A stretch of DNA of 64,000 bases from Clostridia bacterium (GCA_017503785.1 JAFVSK010000023.1:62001-126000); one strand, 5' to 3'. Numbered from the stretch's first letter, positions 34,268-42,627 are shown. The notes: generated by a model from the letters alone, not told the origin. Numbers and translations: made by a program.

Positions 34268-35017
34268 CTACGTAATTTCTTGCCCTTGACGGCGGCGCAG
34301 CTCACGTTCGGCCTGCGGCAAACGCAGGTAGACCGGAAGCAGCGTATCGCCCGACACGGCCTTCCCTGCTTGGAGCAGCGGTACGGCGGCACGGGCAACG
34401 CCCACGGCGTTTTGGTCGCACAAGCCGACCGGCGCCAATTGGAGAAGCGGCACGGTAGCTGACAGTTCGGCGTGGCACAGGGCAGCACCGTCGCCCACCA
34501 CCAAGATAGGCCGCGTGCGAGCCGCCAAGCGCGGAGCCAGTTCGTCGAGCGTGATGGCTTCGTCGGGTGTTTCGCGCGTGAGGACACCGTTGTTCAGCGA
34601 AAACAGCGCGGTATAGACCTGACGGCAGCGGGCATCCATGGCGGTAACGATATCGCACTCCATGGGCAGCCCTGCGAAACGATAGGCCATGCCCTCCAGT
34701 GTGGATACCGAAATACAGGGTAAGTCTTCGGGAAAGGCCAAGCCCTTGACAGCAGCCACGCCGATGCGTACACCGGTGAACGAGCCGGGGCCGGCCGCGA
34801 CTGCCAGTGCATGCACGTCGGCCGCGGTGAGGCCGGCGTTGCGCAGCATATCGTCGATCATGGGCATGAGGGTTTGGCTATGGGTAAGACGCGTGTTCAC
34901 GGATGCGGTGCACAGCACCGTTTGGCGTTCGCCCTCCACACGCAACAGCGCGCAAGAAGCGGGACCTGCCGACGATTCCACCGCCAAGATATGATAAACT
35001 TCGGGTAAGGCTTTCAC
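34268..35017 (-). CDS. tsaB: tRNA threonylcarbamoyladenosine biosynthesis protein TsaB
   Basis: A 249-residue inactive ASKHA-fold partner of TsaD, required for t6A37 tRNA modification. The pattern ILAVESSAGPASCALL, HSQTLMPMIDDML, ALAVAAGPGSFTGVRIG is diagnostic. The GTG start at 35017 overlaps the tsaE stop (GTGA) with GGAGGG nine bases upstream; an open frame further upstream lacks the family N-terminus. Neither tsaD nor tsaC is in the window. Confidence 0.93.
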   Translation of the reverse strand: MKALPEVYHILAVESSAGPASCALLRVEGERQTVLCTASVNTRLTHSQTLMPMIDDMLRNAGLTAADVHALAVAAGPGSFTGVRIGVAAVKGLAFPEDLPCISVSTLEGMAYRFAGLPMECDIVTAMDARCRQVYTALFSLNNGVLTRETPDEAITLDELAPRLAARTRPILVVGDGAALCHAELSATVPLLQLAPVGLCDQNAVGVARAAVPLLQAGKAVSGDTLLPVYLRLPQAERELRRRQGQEIT

Positions 35018-35436
35018 AGTTCTATTCCCTCCACGGTGATCTCGCGTTCGGTTTCGGATAACCGCGTTATGGTAACGCGCACCGCCTGCGGCGGCAATGC
35101 GGCTTCGATGTTTTCGCTCCATTCCACAGCCAACACGGCACCGGCATCCTGATAATCAAAATACCCGGTGGTGTCGAGATCTTCCCAGCCGGTAACACGG
35201 TACATATCGAAATGCACCAGCGGCGGATCGCCGCCGTAGTCGTTCACCAGGGCGAAGGTGGGACTGGATACCTCGGCCGAGGGAGAAAGTACCTGCGCCA
35301 TGCCGCGCACGAACGCGGTTTTTCCCATGCCCAGACCGCCGAAGAAGGCCACGACCGTGCCGGCCGTGCAACGCGCTGCCAAGCGGCTGCCCACGGCTTC
35401 GGTTTCGGCAGCACTGTGTGTGACAGTACGAAACAT
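35014..35436 (-). CDS. tsaE: tRNA threonylcarbamoyladenosine biosynthesis ATPase TsaE
   Basis: A 140-residue P-loop ATPase that acts with TsaB and TsaD in t6A synthesis. The Walker A is GGLGMGKTAF, followed by SPTFALVNDYGG and HFDMYRVTGWEDLD, and the Walker B-like AVLAVEWSE. It is translationally coupled to tsaB by a four-base overlap. Confidence 0.95.
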   Translation of the reverse strand: MFRTVTHSAAETEAVGSRLAARCTAGTVVAFFGGLGMGKTAFVRGMAQVLSPSAEVSSPTFALVNDYGGDPPLVHFDMYRVTGWEDLDTTGYFDYQDAGAVLAVEWSENIEAALPPQAVRVTITRLSETEREITVEGIEL

Positions 35437-35469
35437 GAACCTTCCTCCCTATACTTACTCATTGCTTCT

Positions 35470-35497
35470 ATTTTACCACAAAAAATGCAAAGTGCAA
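35470..35497 (-). promoter_or_regulatory. tsaE-tsaB promoter
   Basis: Minus strand TTGCAC (35492-35497), 16-base spacer, TAAAAT (35470-35475), between polA and tsaE. Confidence 0.6.
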
Positions 35498-35527
35498 CGG
35501 GTTTTCACCGATATCCGTCAAAAAACC

Positions 35528-38062
35528 TTATTGCTTGGCATCGTACCACGTTTTTCCGCTGTGTACGTCGGCGCGCAGGCGCACCGACAGCGACGCTGCG
35601 GCTTCCATTTCTTCCTGCAGGATCTGCGCGGCGCGAGCGGCATCGCGTTCTTCGGCTTCGACGATGAGTTCATCGTGCACCTGCAAAATGAGCTGTGCCG
35701 CCAAATTTTCACGCTGCAGGCGGGCGTGCACACGAATCATGGCCAGCTTGATAATATCGGCCGCGGTGCCTTGGATGGGCATATTACGCGCCACACGCTC
35801 GCCGAACGAGCGTGTTACGTGATTGCTCACCTTCAGCTCCGGCAACGGACGGCGACGGCCGAACAGGGTTTCGGCATAGCCGGTTTCGCGGGCCTTTTCG
35901 ATGAGGCCGTCCATATACCCTGCAACGGCTCCGTAATGCGCCAAATAGGTTTCAATGAACCGCTTGGCCTCGCCGTAGGTAACGTGAATGTCCTCGGACA
36001 ATGAGTGCGCTCCAATACCGTACACGATACCGAAATTGACCGCTTTGGCTTGTGAACGCATGAGCGGTGTGACCATGCTTTCGGGAACGCCGAACACCTG
36101 CGCCGCCGTGATGCGGTGAATGTCTTCTTCGTTATTAAAGGCGCGCACCATCGTTTCATCACCTGACAAGGCGGCCAGCACGCGCAGCTCGATTTGAGAA
36201 TAGTCGGCATCGCACAGCACTGCGCCCTCACGGGCGTGAAAGAAACGGCGCAGTTCACGCCCCAGTTCCTGCCGAACGGGAATGTTTTGCAGGTTCGGCT
36301 CGGTAGACGAGATGCGGCCCGTGCGCGTTTCGGTTTGATTAAAGCTGGTGTGGATACGGCCGTCATCGGCGATCTCCTTTTCCAAGCCGTCACAGTAGGT
36401 GGATTTCAGCTTGGCCAGCGTGCGGTAATCCAAGATCATCCCTACCACAGGATGCGCGTGGCGCAGGCTTTCCAACACCTCGGCATTGGTGGAGTAGCCG
36501 GATTTGGTCTTCTTTTTCGCGGGGAGTCCCAGATCCTCAAACAGGGCCTTGGCCAGCTGTTTGGGGGAATTGAGATTAAACTCATAGCCTACCGCTTCGG
36601 CGATGCCGGCAGTGAGGCGGTCGATACGCTCGCTAAGCTCCGTGCCAAACCGCTGCAGACCATCGCGGTCGACGGCGAAGCCCACCGCTTCCATATCGGC
36701 CAGCACGATCGCCAGCGGGATCTCCATTTCACGCAGCAGGGTCTCCTGCCCTGCGGCGGCAATTTCCTGTTCCAACACGTCGGCCAACGGCACCAGCACG
36801 CGCAGCTCTTCGGGTGCCTCTCCCTCAGCAGGGGGCACACCATACTGCTGCGCCAAGCGCAGCAGCTCGTAGCCGGAGGCTAACGGATCGATCAAGTAGG
36901 CAGCGAGCAGAATGTCCATGGTAACGCCCGAAAGCTGTACGCCGTATTCCCGTGCCAGCTTGGCCAGCGCTTTGGTATCGACAACGCGCTTTTTCTTGGT
37001 ATCATCGGCCAACCACGCCAAAAAATTAAAATCCGACACGGCGAGTTCGGCCACGTTGCCGTTCGCGGCGAGGTAGGCGATATCGTCGTTTACCCAGATA
37101 TCCACGCACGCGGCCGACAGCACCTCGTCGGGCTCGGTGGCGGTGAGGGTGACGGCTGCGACGGTGCCCACGGCAGAAGCTTCGGTTTCGGGCGATACGC
37201 CCATGCGCTCCATCAGCTTAAACAGCTCCAGTCGCGTCATGAGCACCGCCAAGGCGTGCTGCTGCGGCTCTTGCAGAGCATAGGCAGCCAGCGTAGGCTC
37301 GTCCAGCGGCATCGTGCGGCATATCTCGCCAAGTTGGCGGCTGAGATAGGCACTCTCGCGCCCATCGGTCAATTTGCGGCGCAGGCTGTCGCGAATGGCG
37401 GGGTCGTCTACGTTTGCATACACGCCGTCCAGCGTTTCATAGCGATGAAGCAGGTCGAGCGCCGTTTTTTCACCCACACCCGGGACACCGGGAATGTTGT
37501 CGCTGGAGTCGCCCATTAAGGCTTTTAAGTCGATCAGTTGTTCGGGGGTGAGGCCGTACTTTTCATGAATGGCGGCACGGTCGTACGGGACGGTTTCGGT
37601 TTGGCCCATGCGGGTGGTGGTGAGCAGCACGGTAACGCCCTCGCCCACCAATTGAAGCGAGTCGCGGTCGCCGGTGGCGATGTAGCACGGCTCGCCCTCG
37701 CGTGCGGCCAGCGCCGACAGCGTGCCCAAAATATCGTCGGCCTCGAAGCCGTCTTTTTCCAGCACCGTAACACCCATGGCAACGAGCAATTCTTTCATCA
37801 GCGGCAGCTGTACCGCCAGCTCCTCCGGCATGCCCCGGCGCCCTGCCTTGTACTCGCTGTACATGGTGTGGCGGAAGGTGGGCGCCTTGCGGTCGAACGC
37901 AACGGCTACCTTATCGGCGTGTGTTTGCTCCAGCAAGCGGAGATAAATATTCAAAAAACCAACCAACGCGTTGGTGGGCGTTCCGTCGTGCGTGGTGAGC
38001 ACCTTGATGCCATAGAAGGCACGGTTGAGGATGCTGTTACCGTCAATTACCAGCAGGGACAT
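35528..38062 (-). CDS. polA: DNA polymerase I, 5' nuclease and polymerase domains
   Basis: An 844-residue Family A polymerase. The N-terminal 5' nuclease (SLLVIDGNSILNRAF, GDSSDNIPGVPGVGEKTA) is intact, and the polymerase domain has DYSQIELRVLAALSGD, QAKAVNFGIVYGIG and LQVHDELIVEA. The middle 3'-5' exonuclease domain lacks the acidic DxE active-site motif (it reads CVDIWVNDDIAYLA then DFNFLAWLADD), so proofreading is probably absent, as in several Gram-positive PolI enzymes. The start follows GAAAGGACG. Only 32 bases separate it from the aldolase terminator, with no clear promoter. Confidence 0.96.
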   Translation of the reverse strand: MSLLVIDGNSILNRAFYGIKVLTTHDGTPTNALVGFLNIYLRLLEQTHADKVAVAFDRKAPTFRHTMYSEYKAGRRGMPEELAVQLPLMKELLVAMGVTVLEKDGFEADDILGTLSALAAREGEPCYIATGDRDSLQLVGEGVTVLLTTTRMGQTETVPYDRAAIHEKYGLTPEQLIDLKALMGDSSDNIPGVPGVGEKTALDLLHRYETLDGVYANVDDPAIRDSLRRKLTDGRESAYLSRQLGEICRTMPLDEPTLAAYALQEPQQHALAVLMTRLELFKLMERMGVSPETEASAVGTVAAVTLTATEPDEVLSAACVDIWVNDDIAYLAANGNVAELAVSDFNFLAWLADDTKKKRVVDTKALAKLAREYGVQLSGVTMDILLAAYLIDPLASGYELLRLAQQYGVPPAEGEAPEELRVLVPLADVLEQEIAAAGQETLLREMEIPLAIVLADMEAVGFAVDRDGLQRFGTELSERIDRLTAGIAEAVGYEFNLNSPKQLAKALFEDLGLPAKKKTKSGYSTNAEVLESLRHAHPVVGMILDYRTLAKLKSTYCDGLEKEIADDGRIHTSFNQTETRTGRISSTEPNLQNIPVRQELGRELRRFFHAREGAVLCDADYSQIELRVLAALSGDETMVRAFNNEEDIHRITAAQVFGVPESMVTPLMRSQAKAVNFGIVYGIGAHSLSEDIHVTYGEAKRFIETYLAHYGAVAGYMDGLIEKARETGYAETLFGRRRPLPELKVSNHVTRSFGERVARNMPIQGTAADIIKLAMIRVHARLQRENLAAQLILQVHDELIVEAEERDAARAAQILQEEMEAAASLSVRLRADVHSGKTWYDAKQ

Positions 38063-38094
38063 GGTTGCTTCGTCCTTTCATGACCGAGGTTTTT

Positions 38095-38131
38095 AAAAAA
38101 GACTCCGCCAACCGAGATCAGCGGAGTCTTT
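38095..38131 (-). terminator. Aldolase terminator
   Basis: On the minus strand AAAGACTCCGC pairs with GCGGAGTCTTT across a 12-base loop, followed by T-rich sequence. It lies between the aldolase gene and polA. Confidence 0.8.
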
Positions 38132-38148
38132 GCTATGCTTGAGGGGAT

Positions 38149-39084
38149 TTAGGCTTTGTCGGCGCTGCCCAGCACGTTCTGGATCTTGTGCTTGACCACT
38201 TCGGTGATGCAGTCGCGGCCTTCGCCGAGATACTGACGGGGATCGAAGTGGGTGGGATTTTCGGCCAGGTGACGGCGAACACCGGCAGTCATGGCCAAGC
38301 GGAGGTCGGAGTCGACGTTGATCTTGCACACGGCAAGCGAAGCGGCCTCACGCAGCATATCCTCGGGGATGCCGATGGCATCGGCCATTTGGCCGCCGTA
38401 CTGGTTTACCGTGGCCACGTACTCCGGCATAACGGAAGAAGCGCCGTGCAGCACGATGGGGAAACCGGGCAGGCGATCCATTACCTCGCGCAGGATATCG
38501 AAGCGCAGCTGCGGCTTCTGACCGGGCTTAAACTTGAACGCGCCGTGGCTGGTGCCGATGGCGATGGCCAGCGAATCGACACCGGTGCGGGTGACGAAAT
38601 CCTGCACCTGGTCGGGATCGGTGTAGTTGGCTTTGTCGGCCTCGACGCTGACTTCGTCTTCCACGCCGGCCAGCTGACCGAGCTCGCCCTCAACGGTGAC
38701 ACCGCGGGCGTGAGCATACTCCACGACCTTGCGGGTGACTTCGACGTTTTCCTCATACGGGAGGTGCGAGCCGTCGATCATGACGGAGGTGAAGCCACCG
38801 TCGATCACGTCTTTGCACAGCTCGAAGCTGGAGCCATGGTCGAGATGCAGAGCGATGGGCAGGCCGGTTTCTTCCACGGCAGCCTGCACCATGTGATACA
38901 GATACGGATGGCGGGCATACTTGCGTGCCGAGCCCGACACCTGCAGAATGACAGGAGAATTGAGCTGCTTGCAAGCATCGACGATGCCCTGCATGATCTC
39001 CATATCATTGACGTTGAAAGCACCGATGGCGTAGCCGCCTTCGTAGGCTTTTTGGAACATTTCTTTCGTATTTACCAAAGGCAT
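38149..39084 (-). CDS. fba: Class II fructose-bisphosphate aldolase
   Basis: A 311-residue zinc-dependent aldolase that cleaves fructose 1,6-bisphosphate in glycolysis. Zinc and active-site motifs are GAFNVNDMEIMQ, ALHLDHGSSFELCKDVI, VMIDGSHLPYEENVEVT, EGELGQLAGVEDEV, AIGTSHGAFKF, VLHGASSV and KINVDSDLRLA. Tagatose-bisphosphate aldolase is the related alternative, but the overall pattern favours the glycolytic enzyme. GGGGGTT precedes the ATG. Confidence 0.94.
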   Translation of the reverse strand: MPLVNTKEMFQKAYEGGYAIGAFNVNDMEIMQGIVDACKQLNSPVILQVSGSARKYARHPYLYHMVQAAVEETGLPIALHLDHGSSFELCKDVIDGGFTSVMIDGSHLPYEENVEVTRKVVEYAHARGVTVEGELGQLAGVEDEVSVEADKANYTDPDQVQDFVTRTGVDSLAIAIGTSHGAFKFKPGQKPQLRFDILREVMDRLPGFPIVLHGASSVMPEYVATVNQYGGQMADAIGIPEDMLREAASLAVCKINVDSDLRLAMTAGVRRHLAENPTHFDPRQYLGEGRDCITEVVKHKIQNVLGSADKA

Positions 39085-39113
39085 AGAATAACCCCCTAAA
39101 TCATTATGGTATT

Positions 39114-39142
39114 ATTATACACCACTTTTTTACATTTTGAAA
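39114..39142 (-). promoter_or_regulatory. Putative aldolase promoter
   Basis: Minus strand TTTCAA (39137-39142), 17-base spacer, perfect TATAAT (39114-39119), 30 bases before the start. The -35 box is weak. Confidence 0.45.
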
Positions 39143-39182
39143 GAGGTTTGTCAAAAAAATAACGCAGTTTTTGACAAAAAAC

Positions 39183-39211
39183 TTGTCTAATACGTTGTGA
39201 ATTGGTATACT
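39183..39211 (+). promoter_or_regulatory. Promoter of the DUF6062 gene
   Basis: TTGTCT (39183-39188), 17-base spacer, TATACT (39206-39211), 24 bases before the ATG. Confidence 0.65.
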
Positions 39212-39234
39212 GTTTAGGAAAAGGAGTGACTTTC

Positions 39235-39927
39235 ATGCGTGAGGATATTACCAGTATTCCCGTAAGCGAGGTGTTTGAGCCCAAAGACGGCTGCCCGATC
39301 TGCCGCATGCGCGATCTGTTGGAAAAACGCGTGGCAGAATACATTACCGGCGCGGCGATGATGGAGCCGGACGTGCGCATCGAAACCAATCGTTTGGGCT
39401 TTTGCTTTGACCATTACCGTTTGATCTTAAAGCAACGCAATCGCCTGGGCGTGGCGCTGATGCTGGAAAGCCATTTGGCGGAAATGGAAACGGAAGTGTT
39501 TAAGGGAGCGCCGCTGATCGGCAAAAGCGGTCGCAAGCAGGCGAAAAGTGCCTCGACACGAACCCAGACCTGCTTCCTTTGCCAACAGATCGACTGGGCC
39601 ATGGAGCGCATGCTGGCCACCGTGTGCCGCTTGTGGGAGAACGAAGAAGATTTTCGTAAGTTGTTCTCGGAGCAGCCAAGCTTGTGCCTCCCCCACTTCA
39701 CGGCGTTGGTATCGGCCGCTGAGACGAATATGAGCAAAAAACGCGTGCCGGACTTCGCCAAAGCGGCCTCGGCGATCTCACGCAGGACCTTGAATGAATT
39801 GCACGGTGACGTGGCCCATTTTTGCAAGATGTTCGACTACCGCAGCAGCAGCGAAGGGGCCGATTGGGGCAATTCTCGCGATGCCGTGGAGCGTGCTGTG
39901 CAATATTTAACAACACGGCTGCCGTGA
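39235..39927 (+). CDS. DUF6062 family Cys-rich protein
   Basis: A 230-residue soluble protein with two internal repeats of the pattern CxxC then helices then CxxH: CPICRMRDLLEKRV with GFCFDHYR, and CFLCQQIDWAMERM with SLCLPHF. The repeated Cys-Cys/Cys-His sets suggest two zinc or Fe-S sites. This matches the DUF6062 family of Clostridia, function unknown. The ATG at 39235 has AAAAGGAGTGA upstream. It diverges from the aldolase and stands alone. Confidence 0.82.
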   Translation: MREDITSIPVSEVFEPKDGCPICRMRDLLEKRVAEYITGAAMMEPDVRIETNRLGFCFDHYRLILKQRNRLGVALMLESHLAEMETEVFKGAPLIGKSGRKQAKSASTRTQTCFLCQQIDWAMERMLATVCRLWENEEDFRKLFSEQPSLCLPHFTALVSAAETNMSKKRVPDFAKAASAISRRTLNELHGDVAHFCKMFDYRSSSEGADWGNSRDAVERAVQYLTTRLP

Positions 39928-40042
39928 CGGATTTTTATGCGCGCCAAAATTCAACAATCTGTATCTAAAAAAACTTCAAAAATTTGAAAATGGGGGAATT
40001 TTCGACGGCAAGCGCATGGAAAAACCCCTTTTAAACCGTGAT

Positions 40043-40086
40043 TTGTCCACATTTTCCACAGAGTTTTCCACAAAACTTGTGGAAAA
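40043..40086. promoter_or_regulatory. Cluster of four DnaA-box-like nonamers
   Basis: Within 44 bases: TTGTCCACA (40043-40051), TTTTCCACA (40052-40060), TTTTCCACA (40064-40072) and, reversed, TGTGGAAAA (40078-40086). TTATCCACA is the DnaA consensus, so three copies differ at one position and the first also differs at one. AT-rich stretches lie on both sides (about 39955-40010 and 40087-40112). The rest of the 39928-40208 gap shows nothing else I can name. Confidence 0.6.
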
Positions 40087-40208
40087 CTAAATATTACAAA
40101 GAGTTATATTCCCTTGTCCGACAACCGATTTCGCCATGATTTTTGATGCAATATCCTGAATAAGCGGGCGCCGATTACCCATACTTACACCAAAGGGAGG
40201 GGCGTCAT

Positions 40209-40478
40209 GTGATCAAAGGTGTGAGCCGTCAAATCTTGGAGGTTACGCATACGGGAAATCCCTGTTTTGAGCGGGCTTTTTTGGTGGTCAGTCCATCATT
40301 TGCAGACCGACCGCCGGAACGATTGCAGCACGAGGCCCAACGCGTGCTGCAGGCTCAAAAAGGCTATTCGGGGCTGCTGCGTGCACGGCGGTGGCGGCGA
40401 TGTAAATTGATCGCCCTGGTGCTGTTAAGCGGCATGCTGGGTGTGATCGTTGAAAGAATACTGCTCACCTTGCTATAG
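40209..40478 (+). CDS. Small conserved-looking membrane-anchored protein, function unknown
   Basis: An 89-residue protein beginning with GTG; GGGAGGGG lies six bases upstream. An ATG two bases earlier is immediately followed by a stop, so GTG is the start. The N-terminal two thirds (IKGVSRQILEVTHTGNPCFE, AFLVVSPSFADRPPERL, HEAQRVLQA) look soluble. A basic cluster (RARRWRRCK) precedes one C-terminal transmembrane helix (about residues 67-88), which predicts a tail anchor with the N-terminus in the cytosol. I do not recognise a named family. It directly follows the DnaA-box-like cluster. Confidence 0.75.
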   Translation: MIKGVSRQILEVTHTGNPCFERAFLVVSPSFADRPPERLQHEAQRVLQAQKGYSGLLRARRWRRCKLIALVLLSGMLGVIVERILLTLL

Positions 40479-40497
40479 CAAGGTGAGCAGTATTTTT
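40458..40497 (+). terminator. Terminator of the small gene at 40209
   Basis: A 17-base inverted repeat (stem around TACTGCTCACCTTGC) with loop TATA and T5 following. The stop codon of the gene lies in the loop. Confidence 0.88.
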
Positions 40498-40549
40498 GTT
40501 ATAGTTGAACCCTAATCGGTCAAAGCAACCATTTTTCGCAGCAACGGTG

Positions 40550-41407
40550 TTATAATACGTATTCCGTTAAAAAGCGGTAGAACTGGAACGCCGCCGAGGA
40601 ACGTGACGCCGTTTTATTGAAATACGCATACGTGACACGGGTGTATTTAAAATCCTCTACCTCCAAAAACTGAATGCGGCTGCTCAGTTCCCCTGCCCAC
40701 GATCGTTCGGGAATGAGGGCGATGCCGAGATCCAGTTCAATATACTTGCGAAGGTAGTACGGGTCGTCGCTTTCGATAACCACGTGCGGGCGGAAGCCCG
40801 CCTTTCGACAAACCTCCTCCACCAGTAGTTTAAGCGAGCTGCCGCCGCCCATGGTAACGAATGGCTGATCGCGCAGGTCGCACAACCGCAGACGACGACC
40901 GCACAGCGGATTATCGCAAAACGCCGCGAAACGCAGTTCTTCGCTGAGCATCGGCTGACGTTCGAAATCGGGGTAGCGTTCGGTGGAAGCGTCGATGATA
41001 ATATCGTACCGATCAACATCATCAGAGGAAAACTCGTGCGACAGATGAAATACCACCCGTGGGTGTTGCTGCTTAAACTCCAGCAGGCGTTCGCCGACAA
41101 TACGCCGTTCGGAGCGAATGAGCAAGGAAACGGTGCCGGAATCTTGGTCGCGAATATCGGCAATGTCGGCTACCGCGGTATCCAACGTGTCCAGTGCCTG
41201 ACGCACCGCACGACGTAGCACGCGACCGCGTTCGTTCAGCTGCACCTTATTATTGTGCCGTGTAAACAGCGTGCACCCCAGCTCGGTCTCCAGCCTTTTT
41301 ACGGCAATGGACACACTGGACGGCGGCACCCGGTATTTTTCGGCGGTTTTAGAAAAATTTTCGTTGTCGGCGCTATCTAAAAAATAACGCAGCTGCAGCA
41401 GTTCCAT
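40550..41407 (-). CDS. LysR-family transcriptional regulator
   Basis: A 285-residue LysR regulator: winged helix-turn-helix at residues 1-60 (LQLRYFLDSADNENFSKTAE, PPSSVSIAVKRLE) and a periplasmic-binding-like effector domain from about residue 88. The start at 41407 has GAGGTGAG upstream; a longer frame lacks the family N-terminus. It diverges from the PQ-loop/hydrolase pair, the usual arrangement for a LysR regulator and its target. The effector is unknown. No terminator hairpin is obvious downstream before the one at 40458. Confidence 0.94.
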   Translation of the reverse strand: MELLQLRYFLDSADNENFSKTAEKYRVPPSSVSIAVKRLETELGCTLFTRHNNKVQLNERGRVLRRAVRQALDTLDTAVADIADIRDQDSGTVSLLIRSERRIVGERLLEFKQQHPRVVFHLSHEFSSDDVDRYDIIIDASTERYPDFERQPMLSEELRFAAFCDNPLCGRRLRLCDLRDQPFVTMGGGSSLKLLVEEVCRKAGFRPHVVIESDDPYYLRKYIELDLGIALIPERSWAGELSSRIQFLEVEDFKYTRVTYAYFNKTASRSSAAFQFYRFLTEYVL

Positions 41408-41424
41408 GCGCTCACCTCGCCAAC

Positions 41425-41453
41425 AGTATAGCATATATTTTAATATATAGCAA
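41425..41453 (-). promoter_or_regulatory. LysR gene promoter
   Basis: Minus strand TTGCTA (41448-41453), 17-base spacer, TATACT (41425-41430), 18 bases before the start codon. The TTGCTATA sequence recurs in the operator of the divergent promoter. Confidence 0.65.
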
Positions 41454-41471
41454 CCATAACTTATTATATAC

Positions 41472-41500
41472 TTTACGAAATAGGTTTAATTTGCTATACT
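41472..41500 (+). promoter_or_regulatory. Promoter of the PQ-loop/hydrolase operon
   Basis: TTTACG (41472-41477), 17-base spacer, TATACT (41495-41500). The -10 box lies inside the palindrome at 41488-41511. Confidence 0.65.
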
Positions 41501-41511
41501 GATAGCAAATT
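41488..41511. promoter_or_regulatory. Perfect palindromic operator, probable LysR site
   Basis: Arms AATTTGCTAT and ATAGCAAATT (10 bp each, perfect) flank ACTG. It covers the -10 box and probable transcription start of the PQ-loop operon, so a bound protein there would block transcription. This position is more typical of a repressor site than of the upstream LysR activation site. Confidence 0.6.
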
Positions 41512-41524
41512 AAAGGAGGTTTTA

Positions 41525-41839
41525 ATGATGATCTTTGGCATGCCTGTTTACGAGCTGTTTGACATTATCATGGTGGTCAGCTTCGGGGCTTCGTGGCCGC
41601 TGAACGTGATGAAATCGTATCGCGCCCGTACCACCAAGGGAAAGAGCCTGGGCTTCTTGCTGCTCATCTTCTTCGGTTACATTGTGGGAATTATCGGCAA
41701 AATGATGACCCCCAATTTCGACTGGGCAAATAAGTGGTACACCGTGGTGTTCTACATTCTCAACCTGATCATGGTGGGTGCCGATCTGGTGCTGTACTAT
41801 CGCAACTATCGTTTGGACAAGAAAGCGGGGATCCTGTAA
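41525..41839 (+). CDS. PQ-loop (SemiSWEET-like) small membrane protein
   Basis: A 104-residue protein with three to four hydrophobic segments. FGASWPLNVMKSYRARTTKGKSLGFLLLI resembles the first helix, PQ-type motif (here WP) and KS-x-KSLG loop of SemiSWEET/PQ-loop proteins, which form half-size sugar or small-molecule carriers. Substrate not inferable. ATG at 41525 with AAAGGAGG five bases upstream. The stop codon overlaps the next gene's start (TAATG), so the two are translationally coupled. Confidence 0.72.
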   Translation: MMIFGMPVYELFDIIMVVSFGASWPLNVMKSYRARTTKGKSLGFLLLIFFGYIVGIIGKMMTPNFDWANKWYTVVFYILNLIMVGADLVLYYRNYRLDKKAGIL

Positions 41840-42579
41840 TGCATGAATTGTTAGATCTTCCCTACGTGCTTCCCGCCAACGAGGCACAAATGCTGGATAT
41901 CACCCTACCCGACAACGACGGCTTTGACACCGTGCTGTGGTTCCACGGTGGCGGCATTGAAAACGGCCATCGCCGCGGTGATGAAACGCCGATCGGTTTG
42001 GTAAAAAAAGGCTATGCCGTGGCTACTGCCGATTACCGCATGTATCCCAACGCCAAATTCCCCGAATTCATTGAGGATGCGGCGGCGGCCGTGGCGTTCA
42101 CGTTAAAGCGTGCGCACGAGCTGGGCGGTAATGGCCGTTTGTTTGTAGGCGGCTCCTCTGCCGGTGCGTATTTGACGATGATGCTGTGCATGAACCCCTC
42201 CTTTTTGAAAAACGTGGGTGTGATGCCTGAAGATATTGCCGGATTTATTTCGGATGCTTCGCAGATGTTTACACATTTTAACGTGCTGCGCGAAATGGGC
42301 ATGGATACTCGCTTGCAGTATATTGACGATAAGGCACCGATGCATTACATTAACGCCGATCTCAAGCTGCGGCCGCTGCTGCTCATCTACTACACGCGCG
42401 ATATTCCCTGCCGCCCCGAAGAGAACGAGCTGTTCTACGTGTCGGTGAAGCGGTTCCTGCCGGATGCCGATATCACCAAAGTGCAGCTGGAGGGCGAGCA
42501 TTGCTCGGGCAAGGAGCATGAGCCCGACGGCGAATCGCGTACCGAAAAACTGATTGAAGCCTTTACCAAAGCACACTAA
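41839..42579 (+). CDS. Alpha/beta hydrolase, HSL-type esterase
   Basis: A 246-residue hydrolase. It has the HGGG oxyanion-hole motif (WFHGGGIENGHR), the nucleophile elbow GGSSAGAYL with the catalytic Ser, and a candidate catalytic His in EGEHCSG near residue 215. This is the hormone-sensitive-lipase/carboxylesterase subgroup; the substrate is unknown. The ATG overlaps the PQ-loop gene stop, and open sequence further upstream lies inside that gene, so it is not used. Probably works with the coupled membrane protein. Confidence 0.86.
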   Translation: MHELLDLPYVLPANEAQMLDITLPDNDGFDTVLWFHGGGIENGHRRGDETPIGLVKKGYAVATADYRMYPNAKFPEFIEDAAAAVAFTLKRAHELGGNGRLFVGGSSAGAYLTMMLCMNPSFLKNVGVMPEDIAGFISDASQMFTHFNVLREMGMDTRLQYIDDKAPMHYINADLKLRPLLLIYYTRDIPCRPEENELFYVSVKRFLPDADITKVQLEGEHCSGKEHEPDGESRTEKLIEAFTKAH

Positions 42580-42581
42580 AC

Positions 42582-42621
42582 AAAAAAGAACCGCTTTCCG
42601 TTGGGAAAGCGGTTCTTTTTT
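42582..42621. terminator. Bidirectional terminator, hydrolase / degV
   Basis: An 18-base perfect inverted repeat with loop GTTG, six A on the left and six T on the right. It serves both converging genes. Confidence 0.9.
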
Positions 42622-42627
42622 ACGTTC

